Notes: generated from the sequence alone by a model not told the origin. 16,244 bases of DNA from Methanobacteriaceae archaeon (GCA_900769095.1 CAAGFH010000071.1:1-16244), one strand, 5' to 3'. Shown: positions 1 to 7,164, numbered from the stretch's first letter. A program made the numbers and translations.

Positions 1-1026
1 AGTACCTTCAATTTCAATTGTTTCAAAGGCACAGTGTCCCTCAGAACTGGATTCGACCAATTGTTCAACTTTTTCGGTATCTTTTACAGGTACCCAAGCT
101 TCAAGAATGTAAGCATCTTTAGTTTGAACAAATGAGGAAAGAATTTCGTTCTTATCTTTTTCATTTTCTAATTGTTCTTTGAGAGCTAAGATTTCATCGT
201 CCCATTGCTCAGCGACTGCTCTTAATTCACCTTTAACAGCAGCACGTTCTGATTCAATAGTTAATAAACGAGAATCAGCACTTGAAATAACATGTTCAGG
301 AGTACCTTCAACATTGCCTATTTCAATTTTCTCAAAGTCGAATTTACGAAGAGTTGAATAAACATCATCATTAAATTCTTTTAATGTTACTACAGTAATG
401 ATTTCACCATCATCAGTAGGAACAGTAAACATTTCTAATTCATCAGTCAAGTTACTTAATTCATTTTTGATTTCTGAAGTAGATTCAGCATTAATCCTTC
501 CAACAGTAATAGAAGTGTACTTTGAATCTTTTAAAAGCGCTAAATCCATGTCAAAATTAGATAAACGTTTAGCCAAACTTTTATTAGACTTTAGTTCACT
601 TGTTTCAGCGTCGAGTGCAGAAAGTTTACCTTCAATAACACTTGTTTTGCTTTCAACCTTAGCTAAGGTTTCTTCTGCTTTTTCAATAAAAGCAGCAGTA
701 TCTAACTTCTCAATGTCTTTTTGAACTGGCATATCAGGACTAATAAAAGACATGATTGTGTCTTTTAACCCATGGCCTTCTGATAAAGAATTTCCTAATA
801 GTTCAGATATACCATTTGTTTTCATAAGAAGTGAAGATAATTTACCTGTGTAAGGTGTAGCTTTTGAAGGAATTACTAATTCCGCTAATTCAGGATCTTG
901 CTGAATGCTTTCAGAAATATCACTGACTTGTATAAGCCCTGATTCGTGGAGAGCATCCACAGTAGGAGCTACATACTTATCAAGTGTAACAATTCTAATT
1001 TTACGCATTCTAGCTGTCTTGAACAT
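1..1026 (-). CDS. ahaI: A-type ATP synthase subunit I, N-terminal part (runs off left edge)
   Basis: The frame is open from an ATG at 1026 to base 1, giving 342 residues without a stop. Subunit I is the membrane stator (the a-subunit equivalent); its N-terminal cytoplasmic half forms a lobed coiled coil that contacts the peripheral stalk, and the C-terminal membrane half, outside this window, carries the proton or sodium half-channel. The visible part starts MFKTARMRKIRIVTLDKY, continues with long Lys/Glu/Leu-rich helical stretches (about residues 100-140 and 235-275), and includes the AWVPVKDTEKVEQLV segment typical of the family. ahaH lies 11 bases upstream, the usual archaeal order H-I. 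A GTGAG stretch 5 bases before the ATG supports this start; the inner Met7 has no such signal. The family is usually about 650 residues, so roughly half is present. The assignment is firm. Confidence 0.93.
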   Translation of the reverse strand, partial: MFKTARMRKIRIVTLDKYVAPTVDALHESGLIQVSDISESIQQDPELAELVIPSKATPYTGKLSSLLMKTNGISELLGNSLSEGHGLKDTIMSFISPDMPVQKDIEKLDTAAFIEKAEETLAKVESKTSVIEGKLSALDAETSELKSNKSLAKRLSNFDMDLALLKDSKYTSITVGRINAESTSEIKNELSNLTDELEMFTVPTDDGEIITVVTLKEFNDDVYSTLRKFDFEKIEIGNVEGTPEHVISSADSRLLTIESERAAVKGELRAVAEQWDDEILALKEQLENEKDKNEILSSFVQTKDAYILEAWVPVKDTEKVEQLVESSSEGHCAFETIEIEGT

Positions 1027-1037
1027 ATAAACTCACA

Positions 1038-1352
1038 CTACAATATATTTTTGACAATAATAGAAGCAGCTTCATCAACGTTAGCCATAGCCTCATCTTT
1101 TAAGGATTTGACTTCCACTTGAGACTGTTCAGCAATTGATTGTGCTTCTTTTTTAGCTTTATCTTCTGCATCAAAAACAGTTTTTTTAGCTTCTTCTTCT
1201 GCTGCAGCTTTAACTTCGGATACGGATTGTTCAGCTTTTTTGTTAGCATCATCAATCAATTCTTTTGATTTTGATTTTGAATCCGCAATAAGTTGTTCAG
1301 CATCAGATTCAGCTTTTTTTATCATTGCGATTGCGTCTGATATCTCTGCCAT
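1038..1352 (-). CDS. ahaH: A-type ATP synthase subunit H (peripheral stalk coiled coil)
   Basis: The 104-residue protein is almost entirely charged and alanine-rich with heptad spacing (AEISDAIAMIKKAESDAEQ, then repeated Ala/Glu/Lys segments), as expected for subunit H, which pairs with subunit E to form the peripheral stalk holding the catalytic head to subunit I. The length matches the family (about 100-110 residues). It is the first gene of the ATP synthase operon and is followed after 11 bases by ahaI. The start is well supported: GGTGATT sits 4-5 bases before the ATG, and a strong TATA element lies about 40 bases upstream. There is no signal peptide or membrane segment. The call rests on composition, length and its position next to ahaI, and is secure in that context. 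Confidence 0.9.
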   Translation of the reverse strand: MAEISDAIAMIKKAESDAEQLIADSKSKSKELIDDANKKAEQSVSEVKAAAEEEAKKTVFDAEDKAKKEAQSIAEQSQVEVKSLKDEAMANVDEAASIIVKNIL

Positions 1353-1388
1353 AATTAATCACCATGGTATATTAAACTTTGTTTAGAA

Positions 1389-1399
1389 GTATATATATC
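1389..1399 (-). promoter_or_regulatory. Archaeal TATA box for the ATP synthase operon
   Basis: On the minus strand the sequence reads AGATATATATACTT, an archaeal TATA element preceded by A-rich bases that could serve as BRE. Transcription would start about 25 bases downstream, near 1368, leaving a short leader that includes the GGTGATT ribosome binding site of ahaH. Confidence 0.6.
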
Positions 1400-1483
1400 T
1401 TTTACTATTCAATATTTAAAAAAGTAGTCAAAATTGAAAATAAGAAGAAAAAATTATCCAAATGGATAAAATTCCATGGTAAA

Positions 1484-1499
1484 AATTGATAAAAAAAGT
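1484..1499 (-). terminator. T-tract terminator after the 116-residue membrane protein gene
   Basis: Downstream of the stop codon at 1517, the minus strand carries a run of seven to eight T followed by a second run of five T (CTTTTTTTATCAATTTTT). T-tracts of this kind terminate archaeal transcription without a hairpin. It would separate this gene from the ahaH promoter just beyond. Confidence 0.5.
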
Positions 1500-1516
1500 A
1501 ATAAAAGATAAATAAA

Positions 1517-1867
1517 TTATCTATAGAACCATTTTAAAAGTTTTGGAGGTAATTTGCCTAAATAAGCAAGAACTGCAATTATAATTACAATTAAACCAAC
1601 ACCAAGCAATTCTAAATTGTAAGGGAATGCTAATAACATATATCCTGAAACAGCAATAATTATACCTTCAAAGAAGAAAACTGCCTTAGTCCAACTAGGG
1701 TTGAACATGATAATGAGATATGCAAATGAAATCATAATTAATATAATTGCACTAGCAATAACCTCAGCAGTAATTGGCTGATGTCTTAAGAATGGGAGAA
1801 TTCCCCATAAGAACAACAATAAAGACAATAATACTCCTACTAATTTATAAGTTTTAATATTTGCCAT
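1517..1867 (-). CDS. Small four-helix membrane protein, unknown function
   Basis: I do not recognise this 116-residue protein. It has four predicted membrane helices at about residues 8-26, 35-55, 61-82 and 86-104, with a short N-terminal MANIKTYK and a basic C-terminal end (KLPPKLLKWFYR), suggesting both termini face the cytoplasm. There is a single His, no Cys and no motif of a known transporter. It stands alone between the ATP synthase operon and a divergent gene. Its ATG is only about 26 bases from a TATA-like stretch (TATAAATATTATAAAA on the minus strand) and has no good ribosome binding site, so the mRNA may have little or no leader. It is probably a lineage-specific membrane protein. 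Confidence 0.7.
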   Translation of the reverse strand: MANIKTYKLVGVLLSLLLFLWGILPFLRHQPITAEVIASAIILIMISFAYLIIMFNPSWTKAVFFFEGIIIAVSGYMLLAFPYNLELLGVGLIVIIIAVLAYLGKLPPKLLKWFYR

Positions 1868-1892
1868 AATAACACTTAATTTTAATTTTAAT

Positions 1893-1910
1893 TTTATAAT
1901 ATTTATATCA
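1893..1910. promoter_or_regulatory. Overlapping divergent TATA elements, possible leaderless starts
   Basis: Only 63 bases separate the ATG codons at 1867 (minus) and 1931 (plus). TATA-like AT blocks at 1893-1908 lie about 26 bases from each ATG: TTTATATCA on the plus strand and TATAAATATTATAAAA on the minus strand. Neither start has a convincing ribosome binding site. Both transcripts could therefore start at or near their first codon. Confidence 0.45.
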
Positions 1911-1930
1911 TTTCATATAAATTAATATAT

Positions 1931-2260
1931 ATGGAAAGAGCAGTTTGGATAATATTAAATAATAATTTTTCATTGACATTAGACAGTGAAATAAAAGATG
2001 GAAAAGTAGTTGACAAAAGATTCTCACCAGGAAATGATTTATGGACTACAGAGATTCCACAACTACGTTTTAGTGATGAAAATATTCAAAATGATTATAA
2101 TGACTTTGTTTTTGATATTGTAGCATTATTTGCAGAGCCTAGTGTTGATAAAGTATTTATTGATGCTAAAATAGGTGAAGAATCAGAATATGTTAATGCT
2201 AAAAATCCTTTGGTAATAAGAAAAATAGAAGAATATCGTGTAGATGAAATTATAGAATAG
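1931..2260 (+). CDS. Small acidic soluble protein, unknown function
   Basis: The 109-residue protein begins MERAVWIILNNNFSL and is acidic, with no membrane segment, signal peptide or Cys. I cannot assign a family. The composition (many Asp/Glu/Asn, alternating hydrophobic strands such as DFVFDIVALFA and KVFIDAKI) suggests a small alpha/beta fold. No ribosome binding site precedes the ATG, while a TATA-like TTTATA lies about 26 bases upstream, which fits a leaderless mRNA. Its last 11 bases overlap the end of the convergent gene at 2250-2588, so the two stop codons lie inside each other's reading region. Codon use is like that of the neighbours, and the frame is open with no competing ORF, which supports a real gene. 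Confidence 0.68.
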   Translation: MERAVWIILNNNFSLTLDSEIKDGKVVDKRFSPGNDLWTTEIPQLRFSDENIQNDYNDFVFDIVALFAEPSVDKVFIDAKIGEESEYVNAKNPLVIRKIEEYRVDEIIE

Positions 2261-2588
2261 CATTTGCTTTATTTAATATTTCATCCATATTACTAAATTC
2301 CAATGGGTTTCCATCATCATCAACTCTCTCAGTTGTAATTAATACATTAGGAGAGGCATATAAATAAGAATATGAAAAGTATGCAACATTGATTAATAAG
2401 ACCAATCCTACAAACTGAAGAGCTATTATTAAACAAATTGCATGGATTAAAAGATTACCATACCTTTTTTTACGCATCAATATGTAATTCTTATCTGATT
2501 GAGTTACTTTGAACTTTTTTAAAGATAATTCATTGGATATTGAATCCATATCCTTGGAATTATCTGCTTTTAAAATAAATAGCTTCAT
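2250..2588 (-). CDS. Small membrane-anchored protein, last gene of the carboxylate cluster
   Basis: The 112-residue product has an N-terminal soluble part (about 1-44; MKLFILKADNSKDMDSISNE...) that looks like a small alpha/beta domain, then a basic RKKRYG stretch, one long or two short membrane helices (about 46-78), and a polar C-terminal tail with an ERVDDDGNPLEF stretch. I do not recognise the family. It begins one base after the nitroreductase stop codon, so it is probably co-transcribed and translationally coupled to it; no strong ribosome binding site is visible. Its 3' end overlaps the convergent gene on the plus strand by 11 bases, leaving no room for a dedicated terminator. A role in the upstream organic-acid cluster is possible but is supported only by position. 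Confidence 0.65.
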   Translation of the reverse strand: MKLFILKADNSKDMDSISNELSLKKFKVTQSDKNYILMRKKRYGNLLIHAICLIIALQFVGLVLLINVAYFSYSYLYASPNVLITTERVDDDGNPLEFSNMDEILNKANAIL

Positions 2589-2589
2589 T

Positions 2590-3099
2590 TTAATCTTTAT
2601 ATACTACAAATTCATCTAATTCTTTTCTTGGAGTTTCACGAGGTTCAGCATTACCATAACCAAGAGGAGTAAATAATACTGCTTCTTCTGTTTCATCCAA
2701 TCCTAAGAATTGATGTGCTTTATTTTTCTTGAATGCTGCAATATAACATGTTCCAAGACCAACATCAGTAGCTGCAAGAATAATGTGATCCATTACGATA
2801 GTTGCATCAATATCTGCAATGCTTTTTGAATCCCATGGTCTTACCCAAGCTTCATTTCTTAGTGCAACAACACATAAAACGTATGGTGCTTCTACAAACC
2901 ATTCTGCAGCATAGATTTCGGATAATTCCTTTTTATATTTTTTAGTATCAATAACGTAAACTTTAAATGGCTGTTTGTTAACTCCTGTTGGAGCTAATGT
3001 AGCTGCTTTTAAAACGTATTCAAGCTTTTCTTTTTCTACTTCTTTATCTAAATATCCTCTAACACTGTATCTTTCATTAATTACATCAATAAATTCCAT
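2590..3099 (-). CDS. Nitroreductase-family FMN protein
   Basis: The 169-residue protein is a compact nitroreductase-fold flavoprotein. Typical FMN-contact motifs are present: Arg10/Ser12/Arg14 in ERYSVRGY, the APTGVNKQPF loop (Thr38, Asn41, Gln43), the GLGTCYIAAF strand-turn (about 114-123) and the PLGYG motif (145-149). Such proteins reduce nitro groups, quinones or enones with NAD(P)H and usually work as dimers; the true substrate here is unknown. The length is at the short end of the family (about 170-220). The start is supported by AGGTAGAT six bases upstream, which overlaps the stop codon of the citrate synthase-like gene (5-base gap), so the two are likely translated together. In this cluster it could act as an enoate reductase on an unsaturated acid made by the dehydratases; that is inference. 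Confidence 0.85.
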   Translation of the reverse strand: MEFIDVINERYSVRGYLDKEVEKEKLEYVLKAATLAPTGVNKQPFKVYVIDTKKYKKELSEIYAAEWFVEAPYVLCVVALRNEAWVRPWDSKSIADIDATIVMDHIILAATDVGLGTCYIAAFKKNKAHQFLGLDETEEAVLFTPLGYGNAEPRETPRKELDEFVVYKD

Positions 3100-3104
3100 A
3101 TTAT

Positions 3105-3905
3105 CTACCTTTTTTGTTGATAAATTACATCATCTAAATCGCAAAATCTTCTAAATTCATCTTCATCCATTTTTTCTTCATGAATGTGTGCAATTATACC
3201 TGGGATTCTACCAATAATAAATACTCCTAATCCCAAGTCTGGTGTGAAACCTAAATCTGACAAAATTGCTGCATTTGCCCCATCTACATTAAGCCTAATT
3301 TGCTTTTTTTCATAGATTAAATCTTCAAGAGCTAATGCCAATTTAATATGTGGTCCAATAAAACCTTCCTTGATAACAATTTCCATCAGTTTATTTGCTC
3401 TAGGGTCAATGTTATGGTATCTGTGACCAAAACCAGGTACTTTTTTACCTTTTAAGACATAGTCTTGATAAATTTCAATAGCTAAACCAGCAATCTGTTT
3501 ATTATCAATTTCAGAATCATCAATCAAGTAAGAAGAATTGATTTTTGACTGATATAACTCCATAGCTTTTTCAATAGCTCCAGCATGTTTATGTCCAAAA
3601 GACAATAATGCTCCTGCAACAGCTGAATTAACCGGTGAGCCTGAAGAAGTAACTATACGGGCTGTTTGAGTACTTGGAGGAGTTACACCATGATCGCAAA
3701 ATGAAACAAGGACATGATTAAATATTTTACCTTCCATAATAGATGGCAATCTTCCTTTTAATAGTAAGAAAACCATATCACTATATCTTATTTTTTCAAT
3801 TAAATCTCTTTGATTATATCCTCTAGTAACAATTTTATCAGTTTCAACTCGTGAAATAGCTGTTTTTAAAGAATGTCTATCAATTTTAAAGTTATTATCC
3901 TGCAT
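3105..3905 (-). CDS. Short citrate synthase / citryl-CoA lyase-type enzyme
   Basis: The 266-residue protein has the large-domain core of citrate synthases but lacks the long N-terminal part of the 370-430 residue housekeeping enzymes. Recognisable active-site parts are FGHKHAGAIEKA (His105/His107, equivalent of the substrate-loop His), VPGFGHRYHNIDPRA (His161, matching the PGFGHRVY motif), and LNVDGANAAIL (Asp208, equivalent of the catalytic Asp). The NVDG sequence and the GRIPGIIAHIHEE stretch (232-243) resemble the C-terminal module of ATP-citrate lyase and bacterial proteins annotated citryl-CoA lyase more than true citrate synthase. It could cleave a citryl-CoA-like thioester to an oxo acid and an acyl-CoA, or run the reverse condensation. 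AGGTAG seven to nine bases before the ATG supports the start. A 63-base gap with a TATA-like element separates it from the fumarase-like gene. Substrate unknown. Confidence 0.85.
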   Translation of the reverse strand: MQDNNFKIDRHSLKTAISRVETDKIVTRGYNQRDLIEKIRYSDMVFLLLKGRLPSIMEGKIFNHVLVSFCDHGVTPPSTQTARIVTSSGSPVNSAVAGALLSFGHKHAGAIEKAMELYQSKINSSYLIDDSEIDNKQIAGLAIEIYQDYVLKGKKVPGFGHRYHNIDPRANKLMEIVIKEGFIGPHIKLALALEDLIYEKKQIRLNVDGANAAILSDLGFTPDLGLGVFIIGRIPGIIAHIHEEKMDEDEFRRFCDLDDVIYQQKR

Positions 3906-3949
3906 TTTACGCTACCTATTTTTCTTTATCAATTATATTAAGATAATTA

Positions 3950-3963
3950 TTAGATTATATATA
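3950..3963 (-). promoter_or_regulatory. Possible internal TATA element before the citryl-CoA lyase-like gene
   Basis: In the only sizeable gap (63 bases) in the 3' part of the cluster, the minus strand carries TATATATAATCTAAT. Transcription starting about 25 bases downstream would give a short leader containing the AGGTAG site. It may allow the last three genes to be expressed apart from the rest. Confidence 0.35.
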
Positions 3964-3968
3964 AACAT

Positions 3969-4841
3969 TTACAATTTTAATGTTGCAACTCTTGGTTCAA
4001 CAAAACAGGATGGTCTTATTGACACTATCCTTACACCACTTGCCCTTTGATTTCCAATATTTAAATAAGTTCCTAAAACTGTTGTTTTTCCACCAAAACC
4101 CATAGGTCCAATGTCAGTTTTATTCAATCTATTAGTGATTCTTTTTTCATGTTCACTTTGATTATCCAAATTCCCATATGCAATTGCCTTTAGAAGAAGA
4201 GAAGTTGCTTCATAATGTGTTCTACCTATACCAATTGCAGGAATAGATGGAGTACAACCCAACATTTTTAATGACTCTTCAAGCCATTCACATGCAGTAT
4301 TGATTACATTATCAAAAGACCTTTTATGGTAAACTCTTAATGTTTTTGCCCTTATTTCAGGACCTCCACCTTCAAGTATAAAATGAATATTTAATGTATC
4401 CGGAGAAATGTCCCTTTTATATGAATGCTCATCAAGACCATTGTCAATTAATATTGGTGCTGGGCGAAGCATACCTGGTTTTTCAAATAAACCTTCACTT
4501 TGATTGATTCTTTGAACTTCATCACCAATTACAGCCATTGGTCTTGCAGGAAGATTATTTAATCCTAATTCAATTCCCCGATGAATCTGGTTAATTAATT
4601 TTCCTGAAAGCTGTCTATCCTCACCGATTTCTACAATAACATGAGGAATACCAGTATCATCACATAATGGAAACTTAATATCCTGGGCTACTTTATAATT
4701 TTCTAAAATCTGTTCTAAAGCCCATTTAGCGTTTTCATTGTCTTCAAGTTCAATAGCTCTTTTTAGTGCATCATATTTATCACAAGAAAGAGTTGTTGAT
4801 GCATCAATTATTGTTTTTGAAATATCATCCAAAATACTCAT
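3969..4841 (-). CDS. Class I fumarase / tartrate dehydratase alpha-type subunit (no beta partner nearby)
   Basis: The protein (290 residues from the start chosen here) matches the iron-sulfur N-terminal domain of class I fumarases and of TtdA/FumA alpha subunits. In numbering from the upstream ATG at 4868, the three cluster-binding cysteines are intact: Cys69 in PLCDDTG, Cys205 in LGCTPSIPAIGIG and Cys288 in RPSCFVEPRVAT. The DTG motif (71-73), EGGGPE (166-171) and IGPMGFGGKTTVLG (253-266) are also family hallmarks. Such enzymes add or remove water from dicarboxylates using a [4Fe-4S] cluster. Two-part enzymes need a beta subunit of about 200 residues; none is in this window. The ATG at 4841 lies just after the upstream stop codon and has GTGAT close before it; the ATG at 4868 would add nine residues and overlap the upstream gene by 23 bases. 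The substrate may not be fumarate. Confidence 0.85.
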   Translation of the reverse strand: MSILDDISKTIIDASTTLSCDKYDALKRAIELEDNENAKWALEQILENYKVAQDIKFPLCDDTGIPHVIVEIGEDRQLSGKLINQIHRGIELGLNNLPARPMAVIGDEVQRINQSEGLFEKPGMLRPAPILIDNGLDEHSYKRDISPDTLNIHFILEGGGPEIRAKTLRVYHKRSFDNVINTACEWLEESLKMLGCTPSIPAIGIGRTHYEATSLLLKAIAYGNLDNQSEHEKRITNRLNKTDIGPMGFGGKTTVLGTYLNIGNQRASGVRIVSIRPSCFVEPRVATLKL

Positions 4842-4845
4842 AGAA

Positions 4846-5748
4846 TCACTCTGGAGTAGATAAATCATCAGATTTTGCAGGAGATACTACTGCATCAGGA
4901 TAATATTCATCAATTATTCTTTTAACTAATACAACCTGTTTTATACGAGCTATTGCTTCTTTTTGTGTTGTATCCCAGTTGTGATTAGCTGCAACAGATC
5001 CTCCGGTTTTAAGATAAACAGGAGATGCTACTTTAATGAATTGTGGAACTTCATAGTGTCTTATAAATCCTCCAGTGGATTTTGGATTTTCAGTGTGTAA
5101 ATCAATTGCAAGATTGCATGCATCTCTTATAGCTCCAATCATTGGAATTTGCAAATCTCTTACTGGATTAAGTGAATTAAGACCCTGAGATTCAAGTAAT
5201 TTTGCAGAAGCCGGATTGGAATGACCTGCATGTGCAGATAATTTAAAGTGAACATTTTCAGGAAGTTCACCATCTTGTCTCATCTTGTTTAATACAAAAA
5301 GTAATCCTTCATCATATAATAATATACCACGAACACCTAATCTGCATGCTCTTTTAACGTCCTCGATTGCATAGACTAAATTATCATATCCTCTTAAACG
5401 ATAGCCTATTCTACTTCCCTCTTTGGTATGAACTGTTGCAGATGTATCATAGGTTGCTCTTGGACCAACAGATAAAAATAATTCACATCCATAACCAATA
5501 GCTAAATTAACCATTTGTTTAATCTCATCATCACTCAACATCATTATTCCTTTGGTTTGAGTGACTCTATGAATAAAAATACCCTGTTTTATTGATTCTT
5601 CTAAAAGAGCTTCCATTGTTTTTGGAGATTGGATTCCTGGAACTTCAAAACGGTATTGTCCACCATCGCCAAAACGTTTATCAGATTTATAATCGCTTGA
5701 AACTTCATTTATTCCAATTTTTTTAAGGAATTGTTTTGTATTTTCCAT
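4846..5748 (-). CDS. Peptidase U32-like TIM-barrel protein
   Basis: The protein (300 residues from the start chosen here) appears to be a TIM-barrel related to the U32 peptidase/collagenase-like group. The order of elements fits: strand-rich segments ending in LFLSVGPRA, RGILLYDEGLL, HFKLSAHAGHSNPASAKLL, then GLNSLNPVRDLQIPMIGAI, which recalls the U32 pattern where a residue after a Gly-Leu strand leads into an R-(E/D)-L-x-(L/I) helix. The usual downstream Cys set of U32 hydroxylase/peptidase proteins is absent, so proteolysis is doubtful; a small-molecule role is as likely. The ATG at 5748 is preferred because GGTAGAT stands just before it, exactly as at the nitroreductase gene; an ATG at 5760 would add four residues and overlap the MmgE/PrpD stop. 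It is tightly coupled to that gene upstream and to the fumarase-like gene downstream. Confidence 0.7.
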   Translation of the reverse strand: MENTKQFLKKIGINEVSSDYKSDKRFGDGGQYRFEVPGIQSPKTMEALLEESIKQGIFIHRVTQTKGIMMLSDDEIKQMVNLAIGYGCELFLSVGPRATYDTSATVHTKEGSRIGYRLRGYDNLVYAIEDVKRACRLGVRGILLYDEGLLFVLNKMRQDGELPENVHFKLSAHAGHSNPASAKLLESQGLNSLNPVRDLQIPMIGAIRDACNLAIDLHTENPKSTGGFIRHYEVPQFIKVASPVYLKTGGSVAANHNWDTTQKEAIARIKQVVLVKRIIDEYYPDAVVSPAKSDDLSTPE

Positions 5749-5749
5749 A

Positions 5750-7150
5750 TTATCTACCATTCAATTTACCAACAACATATTTCATATTGTATTCTTCAAT
5801 AGAATCAATAACAGTTAAATTACTGACATCATATTTAGGATTTAAACCTTTAAATTTCTCGATTAATTCTTTTAATTGGAAAGGATTTTCAAAGTCTCCT
5901 TTTGGAAGTAATGTACTGTTTTGGAATGTTCCATTTCTAAATACTTCATCTAATCTGATAATGATATTTGAAGGTCTTTTTGACGGATAAAGTTTAGTTA
6001 ATTCATCATCTGAGATAATAGTCATATTATTTACTATCTTTTTAATTGCATTTACATCATCAACAGTAGAATAGTTTTCTAAAAGACCAAATTCAACTAA
6101 CTGATTGATTTTATCAACACTTACTTCACCAACAACAAGAGAAATTGCAATTGCATAAGGAAGGCTTTGTTTTAATTCTTCTATGTTTTTCGGGTGATAA
6201 TTATCGTGTTGAGCTGCAACCTCGTATGTTTCCACAAGAATATGTTGAATATGAGAATACTCATCACCAATACTTGCTTTAAGCTTTAGGGCAGTATCTA
6301 TTGAAGAGTGTAAATGTCTACAAAACGGATATTTTTTAAAGTAAATGTCTCTTACACTTACATTTCCCACATTTCTTAAAGCATCTTCTAGGGAAAATTC
6401 TTCTTGTTTATCTAGAACCATTGTTCTTAAAAATCCTTCATCCCCATCAAATATGGTTCCACTACCTGTAAAACCATTCCTTGCAAGATATGCAGATAAA
6501 ATACCATTATATGCTGCTTTTCCAACATGTAAAACTTTACCCATAGATCCACCGTGGTCAGATTCCAAAAGACCTGCTGCTTGGGTTCCACATAATCCTA
6601 ATGTGTTTAAAATCTGATCAACATCAAGTTTTAGCAATTTAGCTGCAACCGCACCAGCAACAAATGTTCCTATTGTTCCTGTTGTATGAAATCCGTTGTC
6701 CCTGTGGTCTGGATTTACAAGTTTTCCAAGTAAAATTCCAACTTCATAACCTACAATTACACTTTCTAAAAATTCTCTACCAGTTAAATCATGAGCTTCA
6801 GAAATTGCAAGAGCTGTTGGAAATATAACTGAACCTAAATGAAGTTGAGCACCTCTGTGACCATCATCCAACTCCAAAACATGTGCAGCAACCCCATTTA
6901 TAAAAGCTGCACTTAAAACATCTGTTTTTAAATTCTTCCCTATTACAGATGCACTAAAATTTAAATCAATTTTTCCAGAAAATAGCTCATCAATTGTAGT
7001 TAAAGCAATATTTGATGCTTCTTCCTCAATTCCCCTATATGTAACCCCAAAGAAATCCAAAAAAGCCGCTTTTACCGCAGTCATAGATGCTACGGTTGAT
7101 TGTTCATAGCGATAGTTGGATATAAATTTAGAAATATTTTGCAAAAACAT
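5750..7150 (-). CDS. MmgE/PrpD-family (de)hydratase or decarboxylase
   Basis: The 466-residue protein has full MmgE/PrpD length and motifs. This family includes 2-methylcitrate dehydratase PrpD and cis-aconitate decarboxylase, cofactor-free enzymes acting on tricarboxylates. Visible blocks are ELDDGHRGAQLHLGS (93-107), NGFHTTGTIGTFVAGA (152-167), KVLHVGKAAYNGILSAYLA (205-223), FTGSGTIFDGDEGF (227-240) and KKYPFCRHLHSSID (272-285). Asp96, His104, His155, Lys205 and Lys273 fall where the active-site residues of the cis-aconitate decarboxylase/PrpD group are expected, so it looks catalytically competent. AGGTGTTTT before the ATG is a good ribosome binding site. Upstream lies a terminator-like hairpin and an AT-rich candidate promoter, so it may start its own transcript with the four or five following genes. 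No prpB or prpC lies beside it, so propionate catabolism by the methylcitrate cycle is unlikely. Its substrate is unknown. Confidence 0.88.
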   Translation of the reverse strand: MFLQNISKFISNYRYEQSTVASMTAVKAAFLDFFGVTYRGIEEEASNIALTTIDELFSGKIDLNFSASVIGKNLKTDVLSAAFINGVAAHVLELDDGHRGAQLHLGSVIFPTALAISEAHDLTGREFLESVIVGYEVGILLGKLVNPDHRDNGFHTTGTIGTFVAGAVAAKLLKLDVDQILNTLGLCGTQAAGLLESDHGGSMGKVLHVGKAAYNGILSAYLARNGFTGSGTIFDGDEGFLRTMVLDKQEEFSLEDALRNVGNVSVRDIYFKKYPFCRHLHSSIDTALKLKASIGDEYSHIQHILVETYEVAAQHDNYHPKNIEELKQSLPYAIAISLVVGEVSVDKINQLVEFGLLENYSTVDDVNAIKKIVNNMTIISDDELTKLYPSKRPSNIIIRLDEVFRNGTFQNSTLLPKGDFENPFQLKELIEKFKGLNPKYDVSNLTVIDSIEEYNMKYVVGKLNGR

Positions 7151-7164
7151 AAAACACCTACCAT

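Noticed and set aside
179..724. Plus-strand open frames of 60 and 108 residues opposite ahaI
   Set aside because: Serine-rich shadows of the ahaI coding strand, with no ribosome binding site or promoter and a strong protein match on the other strand.
1454..1469. Palindrome TTATCCA-AA-TGGATAA upstream of the ATP synthase promoter, considered as an operator
   Set aside because: It is short, very AT-rich, about 55 bases upstream of the TATA box and single-copy; chance is a sufficient explanation without conservation data.
1872..1897. Tandem ATTTTA repeats
   Set aside because: Three imperfect copies in an AT-rich promoter region; low-complexity sequence rather than a functional repeat.
4842..4868. 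Upstream ATG of the fumarase-like gene as the true start
   Set aside because: It would overlap the preceding gene by 23 bases, and the added residues MIYLLQSDS do not look like the family N-terminus; the ATG at 4841 has GTGAT close upstream.
5750..7150. Naming the MmgE/PrpD gene prpD and inferring a methylcitrate cycle
   Set aside because: No methylisocitrate lyase or full-length methylcitrate synthase is adjacent, and the family has many other substrates.
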